From: Siphonodentalium dalli
Lineage: Eukaryota; Mollusca; Scaphopoda; Gadilida; Siphonodentaliidae
DNA length: 64,000 nt
Direction of reading: 5' to 3'
NCBI GenBank assembly: GCA_032622095.1
Contig: CP136064.1
Span: 275,613,614-275,677,613, forward strand
Shown here: one piece after another, positions 1 to 12,715 of the stretch
Layout of the letters: the number at the start of each line of letters is the position of its first letter
How positions within the stretch are numbered: the stretch's first letter is position 1
The notes under the pieces: generated by a model
What the model was told of the DNA's origin: nothing
The model's input: only the letters and a program-made list of their open reading frames with translations
Databases searched by the model: none
Position numbers and translations under genes: made by a program

Positions 1-3000
1 ATCCCATTCAGGTGCCCAAATATGTTTTTCCCATTGCCTCTATATATTCTAGATTGAAATGTGGAATCATTTACAGAATGAGTATAGTCTGAGAGATGGC
101 TGACTCAGAAATATGTTTTCATAGGCACGTGTGCTGTATGGTTTTATCATGGGTGCTGTGGGTGTTGGGCTGTCTCAATACCCTTAAAACCCACTGAGGA
201 GCCCAAACTTTGTGCAAACCATTTGCATAGATGCATACCTATCCACAAACAACAAAAGTGTTGGAAGTAGATACATATAATGGGTCATATGGCCCAATTC
301 AAGTTAAATATACCAATTTAACAATTAAAAAAACCAAATATCCCCCCTGACTAGAGCCCAAAATCCCATTCAGGTGCCCAAATATTTTTTTTCCATTGCC
401 TCTATATATTCTAGAGTGAAATGTGGAATCATTTACAGAATGGGTATAGTCTGAGAGATGGCTGACTCATAAATATGTTTTCATAGGCACGGGTGCTGTA
501 TGGTTTTATCATGGGTGCTGTGGGTGTTGGGCTGTCTCAATACCCTTAAAACCCACTGAGGAGCCCAAACTTTGTGCAAACCATTTGCATAGATGCATAC
601 CTATCCACAAACAACAAAAGTGTTGGAAGTAGATACATATAATGGGTCATATGGCCCAATTCAAGTTAAATATACCAATTTAACTTGAATTGTCATGGGT
701 GCTGTGGCTGTTGGGCTGTCTCCATACCCTTAAAACCCACTAAGGAGCCCAAACTTTTGCAAATCTTCTTATACTGATGCAGCTATTTCCAAAAACACTA
801 GGAGACCTAGAAGTATATACCTTTACAGGACCCAATTCCAGTTAAATATACAAATTTAACCATTAAAAAAAACAAATATCCCCCCTGAATAGAGCCCAAA
901 GTCCCATTCAGGTGCCCAAATATTGTGTTGCTATTGCCTCTATATATTCTAGAGTGAAATATGGAATCATTTACAGAATGAGTATAGTCTGAGAGATGGC
1001 TGATTCAGAAATATGTTTTCATAGGCACGGGTGCTGTATGGTTTTATCATGGGTGCTGTGGGTCTTGGGCTGTCTCAATACCCTTAAAACCTACTGAGGA
1101 GCCCAAACTTTGTGCAAACCATTTGCATAGATGCATACCTATCCACAAACAACAAAAGTGTTGGAAGTAGATACATATAATGGGTCATATGGCCCAATTA
1201 AAGTTAAATATACCAATTTAACTTGAATTGTCATGGGTGCTGTGGGTGTTGGGCTGTCTCCATACCCTTAAAACCCACTAAGGAGCCCAAACTTTTGCAA
1301 ATCTTCTTATACTGATGCAGATATTTCCAAAAACACTAGGAGACCTAGAAGTATATACCTTTACAGGACCCAATTCCAGTTAAATATACCAATTTAACCA
1401 TTAAAAAAAACAAATATCCCCCCTGAATAGAGCCCAAAATCCCATTCAGGTGCCCAAATATTTTTTTCCCATTGCCTCTATATATTCTAGAGTGAAATGT
1501 GGAATCATTTACAGAATGGGTATAGTCTGAGAGATGGCTGACTCAGAAATATGTTTTCATAGGCACGGGTGCTGTATGGTTTTATCATGGGTGCTGTGGG
1601 TGTTGGGCTGTCTCAATACCCTTAAAACCCACTGAGGAGCCCAAACTTTGTGCAAACCATTTGCATAGATGCATACCTATCCACAAACAACAAAAGTGTT
1701 GGAAGTAGATACATATAATGGGTCATATGGCCCAATTCAAGTTAAATATACCAATTTAACTTGAATTGTCATGGGTGCTGTGGGTGTTGGGCTGTCTCCA
1801 TACCCTTAACACCTACTAAGGAGCCCAAACTTTTGCAAATCTTCTTATACTGATGCAGATATTTCCAAAAACACAAGGAGACCTAGAAGTATATACCTTT
1901 ACAGGACCCAATTCCAGTTAAATATACCAATTTAACCATTAAACAAAAAAAATATCCCCCCCCTGAATAGAGCCCAAAATCCCATTCAGGTGCCCAAATA
2001 TTTTGTCCCCATTGCCTCTATATATTTTAGAGTGAAATGTGGAATCATTTACAGAATGGGTATAGTCTGAGAGATGGCTGACACAGAAATATGTTTTCAT
2101 AGGCACGGGTGCTGTATGGTTTTATCATGGGTGCTGTGGGTGTTGGGCTGTCTCAATACCCTTAAAACCCACTGAGGAGCCCAAACTTTGTGCAAACCGT
2201 TTGCATAGATGCATACCTATCCACAAACAACAAAAGTGTTGGAAGTAGATACATATAATGGGTCATATGGCCCAATTCAAGTTAAATATACCAATTTAAC
2301 TTGAATTGTCATGGGTGCTGTGGGTGTTGGGCTGTCTCCATACCCTTAAAACCCACTAAGGAGCCCAAACTTTTGCAAATCTTCTTATACTGATGCAGAT
2401 ATTTCCAAAAACACAAGGAGACCTTGAAGTATATACCTTTACAGGACCCAATTCCAGTTAAATATACCAATTTAACCATTAAAAAAAAAATATATCCCCC
2501 CTGAATAGAGCCCAAAATCCCATTCAGGTGCCCAAATATTTTTTCCCCATTGCCTCTATATATTCTAGAGTGAAATGTGGAATCATTTACAGAATGGGTA
2601 TAGTCTGAGAGATGGCTGACTCATAAATATGTTTTCATAGGCACGGGTGCTGTATGGTTTTATCATGGGTGCTGTGGGTGTTGGGCTGTCTCAATACCCT
2701 TAAAACCCACTGAGGAGCCCAAACTTTGTGCAAACCATTTGCATAGATGCATACCTATCCACAAACAACAAAAGTGTTGGAAGTAGATACATATAATGGG
2801 TCATATGGCCCAATTCAAGTTAAATATACCAATTTAACTTGAATTGTCATGGGTGCTGTGGGTGTTGGGCTGTCTCCATACCCTTAAAACCCACTAAGGA
2901 GCCCAAACTTTTGCAAATCTTCTTATACTGATGCAGATATTTCCAAAAACACTAGGAGACCTAGAAGTATATACCTTTACAGGACCCAATTCCAGTTAAA

Positions 3001-3734
3001 TATACCAATTTAACAATTAAAAAAAAAATATATCCCCCCTGAATAGAGCCCAAAATCCCATTCAGGTGCCCAAATATTTTTGTTCCCATTGCCTCTATAT
3101 ATTCTAGAGTGAAATGTGGAATCATTTACAGAATGGGTATAGTCTGAGAGATGGCTGACTCAGAAATATGTTTTCATAGGCACGGGTGCTGTATGGTTTT
3201 ATCATGGGTGCTGTGGGTGTTGGGCTGTCTCAATACCCTTAAAACCCACTGAGGAGCCCAAACTTTGTGCACACCATTTGCATAGATGCATACCTATCCA
3301 CAAACAACAAAAGTGTTGGAAGTAGATACATATAATGGGTCATATGGCCCAATTCCAGTTAAATATACCAATTTAACCATTAAAAAAAACAAATATCCCC
3401 CCTGACTAGAGCCCAAAATCCCATTCAGGTGCCCAAATATTTTTTTCCCATTGCCTCTATATATTCTAGAGTGAAATGTGGAATCATTTACAGAATGGGT
3501 ATAGTCTGAGAGATGGCTGACTCAGAAATATGTTTTCATAGGCACGGGTGCTGTATGGTTTTATCATGGGTGCTGTGGGTGTTGGGCTGTCTCCATACCC
3601 TTAATACCCACCGAGGAGCCCAAACTTTGTGCAAACTATTTGCATAGATGCATACCTATCCACAAACAACAAAAGTGCTGGAAGTATAGATACCTAACAG
3701 TGATGGAATAGGTTATGTACAGTGCCCAAATTTA
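1..3734. repeat. Satellite array with 538-bp and 362-bp units
   Basis: Units begin with ATCCCATTCAGGTGCCCAAA (GTCCC at 901) at 1, 363, 901, 1439, 1979, 2517, 3055 and 3418. The spacings are 362, 538, 538, 540, 538, 538 and 363. The long unit is the 362-bp unit plus a ~176-bp block that is itself a diverged partial copy: both contain TGTTGGGCTGTCTC followed by ACCCTTAAAACCCACT. Copies are very similar, so amplification looks recent. The array is open at the left edge of the window. Its last monomer degrades toward 3734, where a TIR element is inserted. Short frames inside it carry no recognisable protein. Confidence 0.95.
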
Positions 3735-4992
3735 TGGGAGGCCAAATTCACATTTAATAATGAATTGCGCTTAAGCGCAAATTGATTGCGCTTGCGCTTA
3801 AGCGCAAATACCACATATTGTGCTTAAGCGCAAATAGGGCATTTACGCTTAAGCACAATTAATTGCGCTTAAGCGTAATTGTGACTACTATCTAACCTAC
3901 CACAAACTATTAGCATGACCTGGTGTATCACCTAGCAACACAAGATGAGCATTGGGCTAATTTTGAACTGTACTCAACAGTCAAACTGTGAGTATGTGTT
4001 CAACAAGGAGAATCCCCTAATTACATATTATCAGCATCCCTCTATCCAAAGAATTGATGTCGCCTTCCCGGAACTCTAGTAATGTTTTGTTTGATGTTTT
4101 TAATGTATTTTTGCAAGAGATTTTAGCCTTTACTATGGTAATATCCTATACATGCATGCGATGTCACTGCATGAGGGCTTTCTTACCTCATACAGTAATG
4201 CTCTATTTAATCGACTTCTTAACCACAGCAGAATTATGGGTAACTTTTCAGGATTTAGTCGGAAATATGGCTTGTTGCCATTCATCGAAAAGCTCTCGAG
4301 AGCTTTCCGATGAATGGCAACAAGCCATATTTCCGACTAAATCCTGAAAAGTTATCCATAATTCTGTTGTGGTTAAGGAGTCGATTAATTAGAGCATTAC
4401 TGTATGGTTTACTTATTGACTTAAATCAGGGGGAAAAAACGCTATTTTCATATTATCAGCATCCCTGTCCAAAAAAATGGTGTGTAATTACTGGAGCTTT
4501 GGTGTCTCAGTCCTGAAGCTCTAGTTTTTCTTATTAAATCAGCAGCTCTTGCACAAATCTATAGCATTTCCATGATCATATAGTGTGAATGTGGTGTCAA
4601 CGAGGGCTTGCTTCCCTCATATGGTGTGCCTGTATACTCGAAAATTGAAGAAAATCAATGTCGCCCCGACTAATACAGAAAGTAATGCTATTGCAAGTAG
4701 CCCCAACTAATATATACCGAAGATAATATAATGCTATCACGAATCGCTCCAACTAAAACGGAAGGTGATACTTTTGCGAGTCAGCCATTTTGATAAAGAA
4801 GTTGGGCTAGCTCCCTACCCATCCAAACCAATGAAACCAAGAAGTGACATGTCAATAGGAGTTAATGCTAAGTTATGGAGAAACCTATTTATTCACCAGG
4901 GGTGTTTTGTTACATATAACCATGAATTGCGCTTAAGCGTAACTATTTGCGCTTAAGCGCAATTAATTATTAAATGTGAATTTGGCCTCCCA
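3735..4992. mobile_element. Non-autonomous TIR transposon in the satellite
   Basis: The left end TGGGAGGCCAAATTCACATT at 3735 is matched by its reverse complement ending at 4992. The terminal inverted repeats run about 45 bp and end in the palindrome GCGCTTAAGCGC. TA flanks both ends (3733-3734 and 4993-4994), as expected for Tc1/mariner-like insertion. Satellite-like sequence resumes immediately at 4993. Length is 1258 bp and there is no transposase frame, so the element would need to be mobilised in trans. Several GCGCTTAAGCGC-type palindromes lie just inside each end. A ~50-bp motif is loosely repeated at 4655-4790. Confidence 0.85.
4191..4404. repeat. Near-perfect 214-bp palindrome
   Basis: Two arms of about 107 bp meet at 4297/4298 in the core AGCTCTCGAGAGCT with no spacer. 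Arms pair from 4191 to 4404 with only scattered mismatches, for example 4288 against 4307. It lies near the middle of the 3735-4992 element and is separate from its TIRs. A direct repeat containing TATTATCAGCATCCCT flanks it, at about 4026 and 4450. Such a palindrome would extrude as a long hairpin. Confidence 0.9.
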
Positions 4993-5135
4993 TACAAATT
5001 GGAGTTAAATGAATGATACTAATTTTAATATTTAAAAAAAAACATATAGTTGCCTAATTAGGCTACACTGAGCCCAAAATCGCTTCTAATGAGTTATATG
5101 TGCCCAAGTCATAAGTATAGGTCCCAAGTGAACCA
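4993..5135. repeat. Diverged satellite monomer right of the TIR element
   Basis: The segment keeps the order of motifs in the main array: CAAATT, then GTTAAAT, an A-run, GAGCCCAAAATC and TGTGCCCAA. It is much more diverged than the copies at 1-3690. Together with 3690-3734 it rebuilds one decayed monomer split by the TA-flanked insertion. Confidence 0.65.
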
Positions 5136-5825
5136 GTTTTCAACATATGTAATATATCACACAATTAAAAACCCCCTGCCAACTGTGACTATAAACATGG
5201 CCTAAACGAAGATATATATCTGGTAATTGTTTGTATTATTTTGATTGCAACTGTACTACTCATAGGCGTTATCATTGCATTCGTAGTAAAATATCATGTC
5301 AGGTCTGATATTGCGCATGTGCTAGCGGATGTTTACATTGTGTGTTTATATTATTTGTTATGGGTGGGTGGTTGGTCTCCCGTCTGGAGCATTCCCTATT
5401 AGAGTCCACGTGTTCCATATTTGTTTTGTTAATGGCGACTTCAAGTTTTAATAATTTGGAAACTCAGAAATGCCAATGATGTATCAATGCACTACACTGA
5501 ATAAGCATATTATTACGACTTATTGCGGGAACAATAACTTTGGAATCTGCCAAATTGGATAGAGAGATGGTCCTACGAGACTACGGCTACGCGGTGTCTG
5601 CAGGCCGACATTTCAAAATTTGCATCCTTGTTTTAGGAGAGTAGTAATCTACAAATCGTTGTTCTGTGATCTTCACAAAACAAACAGCTTATTCACAAAA
5701 TATTCGGAATCGGGGATAACACTATACGATGTATTTGTGAAGTATATAAGTCGCCCAATTTCGTTTCTCATCTTCGATGACAGTGCAACCTGGGACGAAT
5801 CGTTTTCAACAAACTATACCAAAGG
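5136..5825. other. No gene seen
   Basis: AT-rich single-copy-looking sequence. Short open frames, such as 71 codons at 5620, have no recognisable domain and no clear splice-site context. The right end borders the 8-bp target duplication of the hAT-like element. Confidence 0.5.
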
Positions 5826-6547
5826 CACTGTGTAGGAATTGTTACATCGGAAATCGTTCTATCGCCGGTTTGTGTTGGTTCTTTACTGATTTGTGACGGT
5901 TCCTGATGATCGAAATTATTCATTTTCACGACTTTTTGACAGTTAAAACGCAATTTTGAGGCACCTAGGTGATAATTCGATTAGTTATTTTCAATCCCAT
6001 CACAATCTGTGGCACTAATTACCGTGTAAATAACGAAACTTTCATTGTGCGAGTCATAACAAGACAAAAACCGCGAATTTTGATAATTGTTTGGGTTCTC
6101 TCCTGATCGAGTCGGTTCTCTCCCCATTTAATCGTTCTATATGGGTAAAACTATGGCTAATATTTGCCATGGTACATGGTTCAAACTGCCATTTTGGGAG
6201 AAGTATACAAAGATAAACACAACAAAATATGCATTAAGTTGAAATTTGCACCACTTGTCATTAATTTCGATGAATTACACTGCCTTTCTATGCTTATCAA
6301 ATAAGCTGAGTTACGCCTATCAAAAATCACAAAGTCGCCAGCTAGTTTGAAAAATAACGCGTTTGGCAGGCCCAAAATTTCCATGAGTCAATAACCGGTT
6401 AACAATAGTGAAATTTCATAACGCTGGACTTCGGAAAGCGTGAGCGTAGACGGGATATATAGAGTTATCTGTCTTATATTTTATCTATTATATATTTTGG
6501 AACTTCTGTCTGTATGTATGTATTTGTGTTATAGACTCGAAAAACTG

Positions 6548-6955
6548 CTCGACCGATCCGACTCAAATTGGTGTGTAGGCCTACTTTGATCCGGGGAACA
6601 ATATGGGCGGGTCCAATTTCACGTGCGACCGTGTCCTTGACCTTGACCTCGCTCAAATACGCTCATATATGCATGTTTCTGGACCTCGACCGATCCCACT
6701 CAAATTTGGTAGCTGGTTCTACTTTGATCACGGGAACAATATGGGCGGGTCCGATTTCACTTACGACCGTGTCCTTGACCTTGACCTCGCACATATACGC
6801 TCATATAGGCATGTTTCTGTACCTCGACCGATCCGACTCAAATTTGGTATAATGTAGGCCTACTTTGATCCCGGGAACAATATGGATGGGTCCAATTTCA
6901 CGTGCGACCATGTCCTTGACCTTTACCATATTCGCTTATCTAGACATGTTTCCGG
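6548..6955. repeat. Tandem repeat, 137 bp, three copies
   Basis: CTCGACCGATCC starts units at 6548, 6685 and 6823; the third is incomplete. Each contains GGGAACAATATGG, a CCAATTTCACGTGCGACC-like stretch and CTTGACCTTGACCTC. The unit is not a multiple of three, and the two overlapping open frames here (94 and 84 codons) are products of the repeat, not genes. Confidence 0.9.
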
Positions 6956-7301
6956 GCCGATCGAACAATAGCTTGTTCAGGCGGAGACGATCACAAATAA
7001 ATCCCTAAATAGCCCGGACGAAGAGGGGGCACATCGGCTAGTGTTGTCTAGTGTTTTACTCAACAAAAAGCCCAAAATAAGACGTTAAAAGTTCGTTGAC
7101 ACCCATCGAATGTTCTGATTACGCAGTTTATGAAGTTTAAGTCGGGCATCCGCTTGCTGGATGCTGATTATCTAGGTTAAGTTCTAGAATTCTAGAATAT
7201 GCAGCTATCAAAGCATATACAAGCACGATAACCTTTCATTCAATCATATTTTAGATTGACTAGGGATCTCTGATTTTTTAATAGAAGATATAAATAAGCA
7301 A

Positions 7302-7590
7302 AGAATCCTACAGTTACAAATATTATTATATGGATGTTAAACCTTTGGTTACTAAATGCGCTGTAATGAGAATTGACTTGAATCATATTGATTAATTTGT
7401 AGGAATGCTTTGCTATTAAGTTCAACAAGCAGTAACATATACAAAAAGAGAAAAGAATCATGCAGTTACAAATATTATTATATAGATGTTAATCCTTTGG
7501 TGACTAAATGTGCTGTAATGAGCAGCGACTTGAATCCTATTGATTCATTTGTGGGAATGCTCAGCTATTAAATTCAACATGCAGTAACAG
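7302..7590. repeat. Tandem duplication, 152-bp unit, two copies
   Basis: CAGTTACAAATATTATTATA begins at 7311 and again at 7463. The two copies then align through TGTAATGAG, GACTTGAATC, ATATTGATT or CTATTGATT, and CAGTAACA. They differ by scattered substitutions. It lies inside the hAT-like element. Confidence 0.85.
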
Positions 7591-8024
7591 ATTGTTTGAA
7601 TTATTAGCTAAACATTCATACAAATGAATCATTAGAAATCGGTGTTATGGGTGTCTGAACCAGGCTATTATAAGGCACATTATTATTCCTCGCCGATAAT
7701 GTGTCAAGTGATCTGGGACGTGGGCTGGATGTTCTCCAATGTTGGGGCGTCCACCTTGGAATTTCCAACGGCATCATCCCCTTGAAACAGACCAAACTCA
7801 TGCACAAGGCATGGGCTTTGGTTTTCCCCAACTGCATGACACATTATAGCTCTAGATTGTATGCCATTCTGAAGTGAATTGATTAGTAGCCTTTGATTGG
7901 CCACCATGCAAACCGGGGGAGAAACTCAGGATACATGGGCCCAGTGAGAAAATGTGGATATCTGAACCTGAAAATTGCAAATATCCCAAGTGTTGGAAGT
8001 TTCCAACCTGGCTCCCAACGGATG

Positions 8025-8042
8025 GAGAGAGAGAGAGAGAGA
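8025..8042. repeat. (GA)9 microsatellite
   Basis: An uninterrupted GA run. A poly-G run of about ten lies nearby at 8141-8151. Confidence 0.9.
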
Positions 8043-9439
8043 TGATTTATTTTGCAAAAGTGCATACATTATTTATTACAAAGCTTATTAATTAAACGGA
8101 ATTAGATTATTTGTCTATTAACCAGTTTGTTGCCAATTTCGGGGGGGGGGGGTAAATGTGATATAGAAAACTAGATCACACCTGCTCCCTACTTCCTGTC
8201 CACCCACCATGACTTTTGAATCAACTCTAAAGAAGAGGTGTCCATTTGTATATGTCAAATATGGTTGATTACATGTTTAACGTGTAGGAAAGAATGCAAA
8301 TGTTGTTCTAAAAACGACAAATTCCCCATTATTAAATTGTTGTCAAATCAAACTAAGAGAACAATTTCAACATAGTGTTGGTGTTAAATTTCAAACCAAA
8401 CTATTGTAAGATAAGAAATTTGTAACTGTTGAAGATTTTGACCAAAGTTGGGGATAGACACCAATTAAGCACCCCCTCCCCAAGTCCCCACACCACCTAA
8501 TCACGTCATAACCTATCAATGATTCAGTTGAACGTGATTTCATAAGTTATATTCATGTCTGGGCGACAAACATGTGTAAATGTCCCTCAGGCGGACTTCA
8601 GATGAGGAAATATGATGGCGCCAGCATTGAAATATTGTCACACCTGGATCTTTCAATAATGCCCAGATTAAGTAAATGAATATACCATCTTATATTCTCA
8701 GTCCTGAGAGTAGATTTATATTACCATTGGTCATTTATATAGGCGGGCATGATTATGATACTATACTCATCGGGACTTTCAATATTTTATTTCTGCCTAT
8801 TAATGTCACTTAATCTCCCGTATTGGGTATTTATTGTGTTATTTCTTAATATACCTGTTCTATTATGCAAATTACATAAGCTACAGTCATTATCTGGTTT
8901 AAAATGTCAGATACACAAGACGATTTTCGGACCAAAGTGCAGAAATCGTTCGAATAAATCTCATGTACAGAACCGTCACAGCCGTGATTGGTTTGAAATA
9001 GAACCGTAACACGCACCCGTGTTGATTACGGGCCACAGCTCCCAATTATCAACCCCTATCGGGATACTTTCTCAGCTATTTTACAGAAGAATAACACGCG
9101 TATACTTTATAGTCAGTGTTTGTCTTCAGAATGCGTTTCATATTTTATACGCCACGAAAAACAAAGAAATTGCGTCCACGTGGCTTGAATTTCAGTGATA
9201 ACCTGCTAATACCGAGTTAATTGTGGTCTAGAGTTCAGGTTTCGATAACACGGCACTTCTGCAGCCTCTGTTCATTCAGGAAACTATAACATATTCAAGA
9301 TATCTATAATTATGCGTGATTTTGTCACAAAAATGATTATTTTCAATCATCAGGAACCGTAACAAATCAGGCAAGAACCATCACAATACCGGCGACAGAA
9401 CGACTTCCGATGTAACAGTTCCTACACAGTGACCAAATG

Positions 9440-11164
9440 GTTTGTGTCCTTTTGGACATATGCTGTTTCTGAGATGAATATTTATTATTTCAATGAATTA
9501 TTCTAAATATGAATTCACCCGTTGCTGCTTGTAGTGTCTGGGTCGATGACCCTTAGTTGGCTCAACAAATCTCTCCCAACTGCCGGAATTATAACGTTGG
9601 CCCAATGTGAACTGTATCTGTAGCTATTTCAGTACAGGAACCTATTCTGGTTATACTTATAGACGCACTGGTCGAGTAACTTAACAACTCTGTATTGACT
9701 CCAGTAGCGTTCTTTGGCGTGTACATGCACGGGTAGCCATTAATGTCCGTGCCCGATCGGACAGTGTACTGCGTCGACGACAACATACCTAGACAAATGT
9801 TTTAAATTAAAGGGGAAAATCAGCATTTTGCGTTGATCTTTATTCCGTGATCTCAAATGAGACTTTTCAGCCTGACAAACTTGGTATCTGACTGAGTTCT
9901 GATTTTTGTCAGAATACCCTGACCAGGTTGAGATCCCCGGACCGCTAGCACGAGAGACTAGTACGTTACCGACATTCCAATTGAAAAAGACCGTAGCTCA
10001 TTGGTTAATGCATACGTTGTTGGCCCTTGGTTGTCCCAACGTTTTCCTCTCAACCGTTGGAATTATAAGGTTTTGGCCCATTTTTCGGTAAATGCTAACA
10101 TGCCAACAATAACGTTGACCCAACATTGGAATATCACGAATATGCTACCGTAAGTTGGGCGGGGTATATATATATAAATGGATTGCGTCCTTGAGTCCGT
10201 CATTTGGTAACAAATTTGAAGCTCTATATCTTGGTCATCGACAGTCGGATTTCGATGGTATTCGGTATGTTGATCAACCAACATAGGGGAAAGGGTATTT
10301 ACAAAGAGCGGGTTTCGTCCATTGGTTTTTTTCTTGTTATGGACCTATTGATTAATTTAACTTATTGTGAAAATGGATTTTACTCTTTGCATGACTAAAT
10401 CCTTTGTCACAGCCTACAGGCAACATCCCTCATTCGATTGTCGCCAAACAGCATAAGTTCATATGAATCTTTGAGGTGGCTTCTTGATGGGATCGGTCAA
10501 ATTTGCCCTCGTTAATGCTCAACCAGCGCTGCTCCCGTCATGAAAGGGTTAAACCGCAACCCTTAATATCTATATTACTTAATGTATTTAATTCTTAGAC
10601 ATTTCACTCTCCGAGTTCCGAATCGCTCCATTGACTCTTGAACATTAAATTATCCCCTCGCAAGTTGAGCTACTGTGTCATTGACATTTCTAAAGTTGTC
10701 ATGTTCGCGGTAGTCGGGTAATCTGAACACATATAGAAAAATATATGTATATGAAACATTCAAAAACATATCTATTGCGAAATATTTTAATACTGGTTGT
10801 ATTAGTTGTTTCAAATCGACTGTAATCAAGATGGCTATTCGCGTCGTTCTTCAAACAACACACAGCCATTATTTTTTTTATTTTTTTTTAAATATGTATG
10901 GTCTTGAATGTTTCAGATATAGTCGCTGGGGACCCCTTAACCCATTTAATATCTTGAACACAGCAAGAACTGAAGTTTTATGCTCTCACACTTAGCTGAG
11001 TGGGTGAACGAAAAGTAGTGCTGCTATTACGGAATTATCAATTGATATGGGTAGTTTGGTCATCCAGAAATCCTGGGACACTTTACAAAAAGCGGCTGGC
11101 AAACACGAAACGCGAATTTTCTATATTATGAGGCCTATGTCCACATCATCGGCTAATATCTTAG
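9440..11164. other. No gene seen; faint palindromic fragments
   Basis: AT-rich sequence without a credible coding frame. Motifs around AACGTTGG, GGAATTATAA and GGCCCA recur at 9575-9605, 10035-10085 and 10110-10130 and may be scraps of one inverted-repeat element; I could not set boundaries. At 10525-10555 a stretch with GCTCCCGTCATGAAAGGGTT matches the dispersed family also found at 17705-17735 and 49738-49765. Confidence 0.4.
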
Positions 11165-12080
11165 AGCATATCCCTTCAGTTCGTGGTGTTTTCATGACTT
11201 AGAACATATTTTGAAATGGAGATCATAATCCCTTCGGTACATGATGTGTTCAAGACTTCATATATGGTAGGGGTACATAAAACAGTGAACATTTGCCAGC
11301 CGTTTTTTGTGAAGTGCATGCTTTCGGGAACCAAGACATGTGTATATCCTGACAAAAAACTAACATTTAGTCAAACCCACGGTAAATATTGAGATCATAT
11401 CATTTCAGCATATAGTGTCATCAAGACTTCAAATAAAGTAGAGGGTCATCAAAATTTGGCCTTTCTTATTTTCCAGCCACTTTTCGTAAAGTGCTCATGC
11501 TTTCTGAACCCAATCGATCTATATAAATTGTATACGCCCTTATACAACTACCTATTGTCCATACACTCAGTCAATGAGGATTCCTTCCAGTTCGTGATGT
11601 GTTCTAGTCTTCAAATTGGGTAGGAGGTAATAAAAACAGTGAACAATCGCATTATTTATTATCCGGTGGCTTTTTGTAAACTGTCCCTGACTGTCGCGTA
11701 GCAACCCATCTCCAACAATTGTGTATTTCCTGATAGAATAGCCATTTTCGCAGATCGTCGTTTGACATTGAGAGCACATCCATTTAGTTCGTGATGGATT
11801 CAATGGTTTAGATTTGTTAGGGGCCCCTTAAAATTCGCCTTTATCGTGTGCCATTCTGCTTTGTGTAAGGTGCCACTGTGTTCGCGAGAGCATTGCATCT
11901 TTTCTGGCAGAACAGCCATTCGGCCACAATCTCGGGTAATATTGATAGCATGTGCCTAGTGGTGTGTTCGACGTCAAATAGTTGCATATTTTCTGACAGA
12001 ACATCCATTCGGCCACAATCTGTGGTACTATTGATAGCATATGCCTGATGGTATTTGTGGGACTTAGGACAAGTCGATCG
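11165..12080. repeat. Decayed tandem repeat, ~170-200 bp units
   Basis: A shared motif order recurs about five times: CAGTTCGTGATGTGTTC, GACTTCAAAT, GTAGGGG, AAAACAGTGAACA, CCAGCCGCTTTT-like, TGTAAAGTGC and TTTCCTGACAGAA-like. Anchors lie near 11169, 11231, 11402, 11583 and 11780. Two closer copies of TCTGACAGAACATCCATTCG-like sequence sit at 11895-11960 and 11985-12050. Divergence is high, so the array is old. The 125- and 88-codon minus-strand frames at 11828-12205 are products of this repetition. Confidence 0.75.
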
Positions 12081-12234
12081 GAACAACCTGCTATTGGTGA
12101 AAACCATACATAGACACGACGTATATATTCTCTATTAAAAAACAACGTCCACGACTCGACAATAACAACAATGATAATTAATTTGTGGGTAGTACATACT
12201 GACATACATATGAATTACAGTATAGACATGGTAT

Positions 12235-12271
12235 ACAGTAGTTAAGCTCCAGTTCCAGGAGCTTACTGCTG
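12235..12271. repeat. Short hairpin, 14-bp arms
   Basis: AGTAGTTAAGCTCC pairs with GGAGCTTACTGCT across a 7-base loop with about one mismatch. It sits at the start of a block that interrupts the decayed tandem repeat. Confidence 0.6.
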
Positions 12272-12655
12272 CGTGCCACAATACACAGGCATTAATTTAA
12301 TCCGGCGCCATTTATTTTCATCTCGCAACTTGATGATGACCTTGCGCATGTAAATGTGTTGTCTCTAGATTTGTATCTTGCCTTATCATGTAGTGTTTCT
12401 CCTTCTTTTTTTATCTTTTTTTTTTTTAATTAATTAATTGAAATTAGTTTTGGTATTTTTTTTCTTTACTTAATTGTTTTTTATTTATAACTTCATTGGG
12501 TTTTTTTTTTTCTTCTTTCGAATTAATATGTTCTTTTTTCTCGCTCCTTCATGTTTGATTGGAGTTAGATTATTTTGTATATTATCATGTAATTATTGTA
12601 GTTTCTTGTGTTCAATTTTGAAACTCTTCATGTATGTAGGAAATAAATAAATATA
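12235..12655 (+). mobile_element. Possible retroposon 3' end
   Basis: This block separates the decayed tandem repeat (to 12080) from another piece of it at 12660-12715. It ends in AATAAATAAATATATATAA, preceded by T-rich sequence, which looks like a retroposon 3' tail carrying a poly(A)-type signal. No coding sequence remains. The call rests on position and tail only. Confidence 0.3.
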
Positions 12656-12715
12656 TATAACAAATGCGTATTTCCGGATAATACAACCATTTGTCCACAC
12701 CCTCGTAATGCACAA
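12656..12715. repeat. Isolated fragment of the decayed tandem repeat
   Basis: GCGTATTTCCGGATAATACA followed by ACCATTTGTCCACACCC resembles the segment of the 11165-12080 units that reads TTCCTGATAGAATAGCCATT. It shows that the array once extended further and was interrupted. Confidence 0.5.

Larger units (their letters stand above)
5826..9431. mobile_element. hAT-like non-autonomous transposon, 3.6 kb
   Basis: The left end CACTGTGTAGGAATTGTTAC at 5826 is matched by the reverse complement of the sequence ending at 9431. The inverted ends align over roughly 105 bp at close to 88% identity. They fit the hAT consensus in having A at position 2 and G at position 5. The flanks are ACCAAAGG (5818-5825) and ACCAAATG (9432-9439), an 8-bp target duplication with one mismatch. 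GGTTCTC/GAACCGT motifs recur inside both ends and may be subterminal transposase sites. No transposase frame is visible. The interior holds a 137-bp tandem repeat and a 152-bp duplication. Confidence 0.85.

Noticed and set aside
11828-12205. Frames of 125 and 88 codons with an internal repeat
   Set aside because: The repeat is that of the decayed tandem array, and both frames overlap it in different phases.
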